Source: Gammaproteobacteria bacterium (GTDB lineage: Bacteria > Pseudomonadota > Gammaproteobacteria > Steroidobacterales > Woeseiaceae). Taken from it: a stretch of DNA of 64,000 nucleotides. Positions 57,897 through 64,000 of this stretch are shown here, one piece after another (the stretch's first letter is position 1; each line of letters begins with the position of its first letter). Location of the stretch: contig JAOTUU010000002.1 of assembly GCA_029863705.1 (NCBI GenBank), forward strand, positions 1 through 64,000. The letters run 5' to 3'. The notes beneath the pieces are model-generated. The model was not told where the DNA came from. It did not search any database and saw only the letters and a list, made by a program, of their open reading frames with translations. The position numbers and the translations under genes are program-made.

Positions 57897-58988
57897 ATGG
57901 GATCAAAAACGCCCTTGTACGATAAGCACGCAGAGGCTGGTGCGCGGATCGTTGATTTCGGTGGTTGGGATATGCCATTGCACTACGGTTCGCAAAAAGA
58001 AGAGCATCACGCGGTCAGAAAACGCGCAGGAATGTTCGATGTTTCCCACATGACCATCGTCGATTTGCGCGGCGAGCGTGTGCGTGACTTCCTGCGCAAT
58101 CTGTTGGCCAATGATGTCGCCAAACTTCAGGTTCACGGCAAGGCGCTCTATACCTGCATGTTGAACGAGCAGGGTGGTGTTATCGATGACCTCATTGTCT
58201 ATTTCCTCGGCGAGACCTGGTTTCGCATGATTGTGAACGCGGCAACGCGTGACAAAGACCTCGCCTGGATTCGAAAACACGCCAAAGGATACGACGTAGA
58301 GGCAGATGAGCGCGCGGAACTCGCGATGATAGCCGTTCAGGGACCCGAGGCCCGTGAATTGGCTGCAACTTGTATCGATGCGCAGTGGCGAGAACAAGCA
58401 CTCGCGCTTAAATTATTCACTGGCATGGAAGCCGGTGATTTGTTTGTTGCCCGAACCGGGTACACGGGCGAGGACGGTTGGGAAATAGTGATGCCGGCGG
58501 AGAAGGCGCCGGCTGTTTGGGACCAGTTGCTGGCTGCCGGTGTTGCCCCATGCGGACTTGGAGCACGAGACACACTGCGTCTCGAGGCGGCAATGAACCT
58601 CTACGGCTCTGACATGGACGAATCGGTCTTGCCACTCGAGGCAGGGCTGAGTTGGACGATCGCGTGGGATCCTGATGATCGCGACTTTATCGGTCGTGGC
58701 CCGCTGGAAGCTCTGCGGGCGGATTCAACGAAGCAACGTTTCGTCGGCTTGTTGCTCGAGGACAAGGGCGTTCTGCGTAACCATCAGCGCGTCGTTGTCG
58801 AAGGCGTCGGCGAGGGCGAAATAACGAGTGGCGGGTTTTCGCCAACGATCGGGCGGTCTATCGCCCTGGCTCGCGTGCCTGCGGGCGACTATGAGAGTGC
58901 GCAAGTTGATGTGCGCGGCAAACTGCTGAATGCGCGGATCGTTAAGACACCGTTCGTTCGTAATGGACAGATACGGATCGATATTTAG
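57897..58988 (+). CDS. gcvT: Aminomethyltransferase (glycine cleavage T protein)
   Basis: A 363-residue T protein that moves the methylene group from the H-protein lipoate to THF. Motifs: [29 protein letters not shown] and [15 protein letters not shown] at 57897 follows GAGAGA weakly matching a ribosome site. It is the first gene of a riboswitch-controlled gcvT-gcvH-gcvPA-tpx-gcvPB operon. Confidence 0.97.
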   Translation: MGSKTPLYDKHAEAGARIVDFGGWDMPLHYGSQKEEHHAVRKRAGMFDVSHMTIVDLRGERVRDFLRNLLANDVAKLQVHGKALYTCMLNEQGGVIDDLIVYFLGETWFRMIVNAATRDKDLAWIRKHAKGYDVEADERAELAMIAVQGPEARELAATCIDAQWREQALALKLFTGMEAGDLFVARTGYTGEDGWEIVMPAEKAPAVWDQLLAAGVAPCGLGARDTLRLEAAMNLYGSDMDESVLPLEAGLSWTIAWDPDDRDFIGRGPLEALRADSTKQRFVGLLLEDKGVLRNHQRVVVEGVGEGEITSGGFSPTIGRSIALARVPAGDYESAQVDVRGKLLNARIVKTPFVRNGQIRIDI

Positions 58989-59012
58989 AAATCCTTACCA
59001 GGAGAAGAAACA

Positions 59013-59408
59013 ATGAGTGAATTACCCGGAGACTTGTTGTACACGAGTGAACATGAGTGGCTGCGGCGCGAAAACGACGGTAGCGTGACAGTGGGTGTTA
59101 CCGACCACGCGCAATCTGCACTCGGCGACCTCGTCTATGTTGAATTGCCAGAGGTTGGGCAAGACGTTGATAGCGGCGGAGATATGGCTGTTGTCGAATC
59201 GGTGAAAGCAGCATCCGACGTGTATGCGCCAATCGATGGTTCAATCGTTGCGGTCAACGAGGAGCTTGCCGACGACCCCGAGAAGATCAACGCGGATCCG
59301 TACGGTGATGGATGGATCGTCAGGATACAGCCAAACGAGAGTATCGATGAATCTGCATTGATGACTCCGGACACCTACCAGGAGCTACTGGATCAAGAAG
59401 ACGCCTGA
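59013..59408 (+). CDS. gcvH: Glycine cleavage H protein
   Basis: A 131-residue lipoyl carrier. The lipoyl-lysine is Lys65 in [14 protein letters not shown]. It shuttles the aminomethyl group from P to T protein. The gene overlaps gcvPA by one base (TGATG). Length is normal. Confidence 0.97.
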   Translation: MSELPGDLLYTSEHEWLRRENDGSVTVGVTDHAQSALGDLVYVELPEVGQDVDSGGDMAVVESVKAASDVYAPIDGSIVAVNEELADDPEKINADPYGDGWIVRIQPNESIDESALMTPDTYQELLDQEDA

Positions 59409-60772
59409 TGCCTTTTATCCCGCACACTGAGAAAGACACCGAGGAAATGCTCAAGGCAATCGGTGCGCCTGATCTGGACACGCTCTTTGACGAAATACCG
59501 GCAGATCTGCTGATCGATTCGCTCGATGGCGTACCGCAGGCGCTCAATGAAATGCAGATCGTGAGGCTGATGCGCGATCGAGCGGCCAAGGACGGCGCGC
59601 CGTTGTGTTTTATAGGTGCGGGTGCCTACGAGCACCATATACCGACGGCCGTCTGGGACATTGCGACGCGCGGGGAGTATTACAGCGCTTATACGCCGTA
59701 TCAGGCGGAGGCAAGCCAGGGCACGCTGCAGACGATCTACGAATATCAGACGATGATCACCGAGCTAACGGGACTGGATGTCAGCAACGCCTCGCTCTAC
59801 GACGGTGCCTCGGCGTTGGCCGAAGCAGCGTTAATGGCGGTTCGCAGCAATCGTAAAAACAAATCGGGTCGTGTGCTGCTCGCTCCGGGCGTAAACCCAA
59901 CCTATGAAAAAGTGGCGACGGCCATCGCAGGTAGCCAGAACATCCGCTTCGAGCGCCTGGCGATGGATAGCAAAAATGGCAACACCGCAGATCCACTCGA
60001 CAATAGCGAGCCGCCCGTCGCGCTCGTCATTCAACAACCGAGCTTCTTCGGAACGTTGGAAGACGTAGATCGACTGACAGACTGGGCACAACAAATGGGT
60101 GCACTCGTTATTGCAATTGTTAACCCGACATCACTTGCGTTGCTGAAGGCACCTGGACATTGGGGTGAGGCAGGCGCCGACATCGCCATTGGCGAGGGGC
60201 AACCACTGGGCGTGCCGTTGTCATCGGGTGGGCCGTATTTTGGTTTCATGACATGCAAACAAAAAGAGGTTCGGCAAATGCCTGGCCGCATCGTTGGACG
60301 GACAACCGACCTTAACGGTGACTACGGATTCACGCTGACGTTACAAGCTCGCGAGCAGCACATCCGGCGGTCCAAGGCAACGTCCAATATCTGTACAAAC
60401 CAGGGCCTTATGGTTACGGCAGCCACTATCTACATGTCGTTGCTCGGCTACGAGGGTCTGCGGCAAGTCGCGCAGGCGTCATACCAGAATACGGCGCATT
60501 TGATACGTGGTTTGACGGCAATCGACGGAATCGAGCGCCTGTTCGACAGCCCGCACTTTCACGAAGTGGCGTTGAAGCTTGACCGGCCGGTGGCGCCCGT
60601 TCTGGAGAAACTGTCCAGCAAGGACATACTCGGCGGCCTCGATCTGTCCGCGACCTCCCCGGATTTGGGCGATGCGTTGCTGGTGTGTGCAACTGAAACC
60701 AAAACCGAGTCAGATCTTGATACGTTCATCGCTGCGGTAGAAGAAATTTTTTCCACGGAGGCCGGGCGTTAA
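59408..60772 (+). CDS. gcvPA: Glycine dehydrogenase subunit 1 (GcvPA)
   Basis: A 454-residue N-terminal half of the P protein in its split form. [27 protein letters not shown] and [14 protein letters not shown] are typical. E. coli has a single-chain GcvP; this organism uses the two-subunit form. The subunit lacks the PLP lysine, which is in GcvPB. Confidence 0.95.
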   Translation: MPFIPHTEKDTEEMLKAIGAPDLDTLFDEIPADLLIDSLDGVPQALNEMQIVRLMRDRAAKDGAPLCFIGAGAYEHHIPTAVWDIATRGEYYSAYTPYQAEASQGTLQTIYEYQTMITELTGLDVSNASLYDGASALAEAALMAVRSNRKNKSGRVLLAPGVNPTYEKVATAIAGSQNIRFERLAMDSKNGNTADPLDNSEPPVALVIQQPSFFGTLEDVDRLTDWAQQMGALVIAIVNPTSLALLKAPGHWGEAGADIAIGEGQPLGVPLSSGGPYFGFMTCKQKEVRQMPGRIVGRTTDLNGDYGFTLTLQAREQHIRRSKATSNICTNQGLMVTAATIYMSLLGYEGLRQVAQASYQNTAHLIRGLTAIDGIERLFDSPHFHEVALKLDRPVAPVLEKLSSKDILGGLDLSATSPDLGDALLVCATETKTESDLDTFIAAVEEIFSTEAGR

Positions 60773-60785
60773 GCCTGAACAACGA

Positions 60786-61307
60786 ATGCCAAGAGTCAAA
60801 TTCGAAAACACGTTCTTTCAGACGTTCGGTGATTTGCCTACGATAGGCAGCCACGCACCGGACGTATCGCTCGTGAACACGAAGCTGCAAAACGTAACGT
60901 TGGCAAACTGGACCGGCATGCGCAAGGTCATGAATATTTTCGTCAGCATTGACAGGCCAGTGTGTGCAACGTCCGTTACCAAGTTTGATCAGTTCTTTGA
61001 CGGTATCGAGGATGTTGCGGCACTTATGGTCTCTTATGACCTGCCGTTCGCCCATGCCCGCTTCGCCGAGCAAAATGAACTCAAGAACGTGATCGGTCTG
61101 TCCGCAATTCGTCATGCCGGGTTTGGCGAAAACTATGGCGTACAGATCGTCGATGGGCCACTTGCGGGCATGTTCTCGCGAGCAGTCGTCGTTCTGGACG
61201 AGAACAACACCGTCGTGCACCACGAACAAATTGAAGACATCACTAAAGAACCCGACTATGACGCCGCACTGCGTGCGCTGGGCATCGACATTTCGGAGTA
61301 CCAATGA
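60786..61307 (+). CDS. tpx: Tpx-type thiol peroxidase without resolving Cys
   Basis: A 173-residue Tpx-family peroxiredoxin. The peroxidatic Cys60 lies in [11 protein letters not shown], matching Cys61 of E. coli Tpx. The resolving Cys95 position (SRFCG in E. coli) is ARFAE here, and the protein contains no other Cys, so it must act as a 1-Cys peroxidase with an external thiol. It sits between gcvPA (13 bp) and gcvPB (4-bp overlap), an unusual place. Its reductant could be a lipoyl or other small-thiol system; that is inference. Confidence 0.9.
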   Translation: MPRVKFENTFFQTFGDLPTIGSHAPDVSLVNTKLQNVTLANWTGMRKVMNIFVSIDRPVCATSVTKFDQFFDGIEDVAALMVSYDLPFAHARFAEQNELKNVIGLSAIRHAGFGENYGVQIVDGPLAGMFSRAVVVLDENNTVVHHEQIEDITKEPDYDAALRALGIDISEYQ

Positions 61308-62773
61308 GTACTTTAATATTCGAAAAATCACGCGGTGGCCGCAGGGCATTCGCGCAGGCACCCGTTGCGACGAATGAAACCGATATTCCGGCATCACTGC
61401 TGAGAGAGGATAGGCCGGGCTTGCCCGAGGCTTCCGAGCTTCAGGTTGTGCGGCACTACACGCGCCTTTCTCAGAAGAACTTCTCAATCGATACTCAGTT
61501 TTATCCGCTTGGTTCCTGCACGATGAAGTACAACCCTCGCGCCTGCAATGCATTGGCATTGCTGCCGGGATTTGCGGGAAGGCATCCTCTGGGTCCGGTG
61601 AGTCACGGTCAGGGCTTCCTGCAATGCATGCATGAGCTACAGGAAATGCTCATGGAAGTGACTGGCATGAAGGGCGTATCGCTGACACCGATGGCCGGCG
61701 CGCAAGGCGAGCTGGCGGGTGTTGCAATGATCCAGGCGTATCACCGTGCACAGGGTGACCTCGAAAGGAACGAGATCATTGTTCCCGATGCGGCTCATGG
61801 CACCAATCCCGCGACAGCAACGATGTGTGGTTGCGTCGCTGTGGAAGTGCCAACGGGAAGTGAGGGCGACATCGATATCGAGGCGTTAAAGGCAGTTGTT
61901 GGGCCGAAAACGGCTGGCATCATGCTGACGAATCCGTCGACGCTGGGCGTGTTCGAGCGCGACATCATCAAAGTCGAGGACATCGTCCGCGATGCAGGCG
62001 GCCTTCTCTATTATGACGGTGCAAACCTCAACGCGATCTGCGGCAAGGTTCGCCCCGGCGATATGGGCTTTGACGTTATTCACATGAATTTGCACAAGAC
62101 CTTTTCGACGCCGCACGGCGGCGGCGGGCCGGGCTCGGGCGCGATCGGTGTAAACGACCGCTTACTGCCATTCATGCCGGTTCCTGTGGTTACAAAAGGG
62201 CAGCGGGATGGCGATGATTTCTATGACTGGTTGACCGAGGACGACATGCCTCAATCAATTGGTCGGCTGTCGGGTTTCATGGGCAATGCTGGCGTTCTGT
62301 TGCGCGCCTATGTGTACATGCGCATGGTTGGTCGAGATGGCATGCGTCGGCTGGCCGAATACGCGACGCTTAACGCCAATTACCTGCAGGCGCGACTTCG
62401 TGATGCCGGCTTTGAACTCGCATTTCCGACCCGTCGTGCCAGTCACGAGTTCATTATTTCGCTTCGACACGAGGCCAAAACACTCCATCTGACGGCTATG
62501 GATGTTGCCAAAGCACTGCTCGATCATAACTATCACGCGCCGACCACGTATTTTCCGCTGTTAGTACCCGAGTGCTTGCTGATCGAACCAACGGAGACCG
62601 AAAGTAAGGAGACGTTGGACAACTTCGTCGATGCAATGCTCACAATTGCGCGCGAGGCGAGTGAAGACGGCAAGAGCTTCAAAGAAGCGCCGTATACAAT
62701 GCCCGTCCGTCGCCTGGATGATGTTAAAGCGGCCCGGCATCTTGACCTCAAGTTCACGCGGCAGGCGGATTAA
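61304..62773 (+). CDS. gcvPB: Glycine dehydrogenase subunit 2 (GcvPB)
   Basis: A 489-residue C-terminal half of the P protein. The PLP-binding lysine is in [19 protein letters not shown], and [15 protein letters not shown] is conserved. It decarboxylates glycine and loads the H protein. The ATG overlaps the tpx stop, so tpx and gcvPB are translationally coupled. Confidence 0.96.
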   Translation: MSTLIFEKSRGGRRAFAQAPVATNETDIPASLLREDRPGLPEASELQVVRHYTRLSQKNFSIDTQFYPLGSCTMKYNPRACNALALLPGFAGRHPLGPVSHGQGFLQCMHELQEMLMEVTGMKGVSLTPMAGAQGELAGVAMIQAYHRAQGDLERNEIIVPDAAHGTNPATATMCGCVAVEVPTGSEGDIDIEALKAVVGPKTAGIMLTNPSTLGVFERDIIKVEDIVRDAGGLLYYDGANLNAICGKVRPGDMGFDVIHMNLHKTFSTPHGGGGPGSGAIGVNDRLLPFMPVPVVTKGQRDGDDFYDWLTEDDMPQSIGRLSGFMGNAGVLLRAYVYMRMVGRDGMRRLAEYATLNANYLQARLRDAGFELAFPTRRASHEFIISLRHEAKTLHLTAMDVAKALLDHNYHAPTTYFPLLVPECLLIEPTETESKETLDNFVDAMLTIAREASEDGKSFKEAPYTMPVRRLDDVKAARHLDLKFTRQAD

Positions 62774-62850
62774 TCTGCTTAAATAGGGAACCGGCGTGCG
62801 ATAGCCCAGTCCAGATAGTATTGCAGATCGCCTTTCGAACCAGGACACCT

Positions 62851-64000
62851 ATGAAACAAGGAAGAATGTTGGTAATGCTTGCGGGCCTTGCCGTTACGAA
62901 CTATGCGGCCGGTGCGGAGAACACGGCCTGGACGGACACGCTCGAACGCATATCATCAGGTGTCGTATCCATTCGAGTTGATAGTACACGGGCGTTCGAT
63001 ACAGAGTGGAACTCCTCGAGCCAGGCAACCGGGTTCGTTGTCGACGCAAAACGCGGTTTGATACTGACCAATCGCCACGTCGTGACACCGGGCCCGGTCG
63101 TCGCCGAAGCGATTTTCCTTAACAATGAGGAAGTGCGGCTAACACCAGTGTATCGCGACCCGGTACACGACTTCGGATTCTTCCGCTACGATCCCGCCGA
63201 TCTGCATTATATCGAGCCGACGGAACTGCCATTGGTACCGGATGGCGCTGGCATTGGTCGGGAGATCCGTGTCATCGGCAATGATGCGGGCGAACAACTG
63301 TCAATCCTGGCTGGCACAATCGCGCGGCTCGACCGCAAGGCGCCGGACTATGGGCGCGGCAAGTACAACGATTTCAATACATTTTATTACCAGGCGGCGT
63401 CGGGCACCTCCGGCGGCTCGTCCGGGTCTCCTGTCGTCAATATCGACGGAGAGGTTGTCGCGCTCAATGCGGGTGCGAACAGTTCTGCTGCGAGCAGCTT
63501 TTTTCTACCGCTGGACCGTATTCACCGGGCACTTGAACTAATACAGAAAGGTGAGCCAGTAACACGCGGCACGTTGCAAACCATGTTCGAACGCAACGCG
63601 TTCGATGAGTTGAAGCGTCTTGGTCTTACGGAAAATTCTGAGCGCATTGCACGTTCATTGTTTCCCGACCAGACCGGCATGTTGACAGTCGAGCAGGTCA
63701 TTCCCGATTCGCCAGCGGCAGGCAAGCTGGAGCCCGGGGACATCCTGCTTCGAATCAACGGCGAATTGGTAACCGAGTTTATACCGGTTGCCGCGTTGCT
63801 GGACGACCATGTCGGCGACGAAGTTGAAGTAGAAGTAGAGCGCGGCGGTCGCAGTATCATTGAGAATATTCTGGTGTCCGATCTTCACGCAATTTCCCCC
63901 AACGAGTTCATTGAGATTGGCGACGGCACTGTCAACAACCTGTCGTACCAACAGGCGCGACATTACAACCGAGCGGTGCAGGGCGCGTATGTCGCAAACC
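62851..64000 (+). CDS. Nma111-like trypsin/PDZ serine protease (5' part; runs off the window)
   Basis: The frame is open from ATG 62851 to the right edge (at least 383 codons). A signal peptide (about 1-22, ending YAAGA) is followed by a trypsin-like domain with His76 (LTNRHVVT), Asp107 (PVHDFGFF) and Ser191 in [15 protein letters not shown] domain follows (about 225-325; [18 protein letters not shown]). The linker [24 protein letters not shown] is like yeast Nma111/Ynm3, not like DegP. The C-terminus, probably a second protease and PDZ set, is outside. Confidence 0.85.
   Translation, partial: MKQGRMLVMLAGLAVTNYAAGAENTAWTDTLERISSGVVSIRVDSTRAFDTEWNSSSQATGFVVDAKRGLILTNRHVVTPGPVVAEAIFLNNEEVRLTPVYRDPVHDFGFFRYDPADLHYIEPTELPLVPDGAGIGREIRVIGNDAGEQLSILAGTIARLDRKAPDYGRGKYNDFNTFYYQAASGTSGGSSGSPVVNIDGEVVALNAGANSSAASSFFLPLDRIHRALELIQKGEPVTRGTLQTMFERNAFDELKRLGLTENSERIARSLFPDQTGMLTVEQVIPDSPAAGKLEPGDILLRINGELVTEFIPVAALLDDHVGDEVEVEVERGGRSIIENILVSDLHAISPNEFIEIGDGTVNNLSYQQARHYNRAVQGAYVAN

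Overview
The window is a dense, moderately GC-rich chromosomal segment that reads as a Gammaproteobacterium, probably a deep-branching free-living or marine lineage (for example Woeseiales/Chromatiales-like; this placement is inference). The main evidence is that long stretches keep the gene order of E. coli: phoH-ybeY-corC-lnt, leuS-lptE ... holA-nadD-rsfS-rlmH, maf-rng-yhdP-nit-tldD, darP/pmbA, rplM-rpsI, and rpiA ... fau-6S RNA-zapA / ygfB-pepP-ubiH-ubiI ... gcv. Many genes start at TTG or GTG and overlap their neighbours by 1-8 bp.

Layout. Positions 1-1420 hold the end of an arsenate reductase and an ACR3 arsenite exporter. 1497-8354 is the PhoH/YbeY/CorC/Lnt group, then leuS and lptE. 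8404-13368 interrupts the usual lptE-holA junction with a small metalloprotease-like protein, a membrane protein, hisI, cysS, sufE, a YidD fusion, a MerC-like protein and a Trm112-like protein. 13365-24142 runs holA-nadD-rsfS-rlmH-maf-rng-yhdP-nit-tldD. 24143-28202 has two small genes, one behind an apparent CRP-dependent promoter, facing a darP-purE-purK-ExeA/FHA group. 28219-35604 holds pmbA, yihY, purC, djlA, rpe, crp, coq7 and an outer-membrane protein. 35780-39164 holds rplM-rpsI, a tRNA-Gln and two TPR proteins.

The most unusual block is the minus-strand cluster 45633-39955: a small membrane protein, a CuA subunit II, a heme-copper oxidase subunit I, a SCO/SenC chaperone, a cytochrome b / 2[4Fe-4S] / MvhD fusion, a small anchored protein and a hemerythrin. 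Subunit I keeps all six metal-ligand histidines of B-family oxidases, but glutamine replaces the cross-linked active-site tyrosine. This, with the gene set, suggests an sNOR-type nitric oxide reductase rather than an ordinary oxygen reductase. A decayed methyltransferase pseudogene lies next to it.

45738-64000 contains rpiA, a Lys/Arg-only histone-H1-like protein with 51-bp internal repeats, fau, 6S RNA, zapA and a ZapB-like gene, then ygfB-pepP-ubiH-ubiI. An inactive-transglutaminase/ATP-grasp pair and a DUF885 gene are inserted before the glycine cleavage operon. That operon is preceded by a tandem glycine riboswitch with an intrinsic terminator and carries a thiol peroxidase, without its resolving cysteine, between gcvPA and gcvPB. 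The window ends inside an Nma111-like trypsin/PDZ protease. No insertion sequences, prophage genes or CRISPR arrays were seen.
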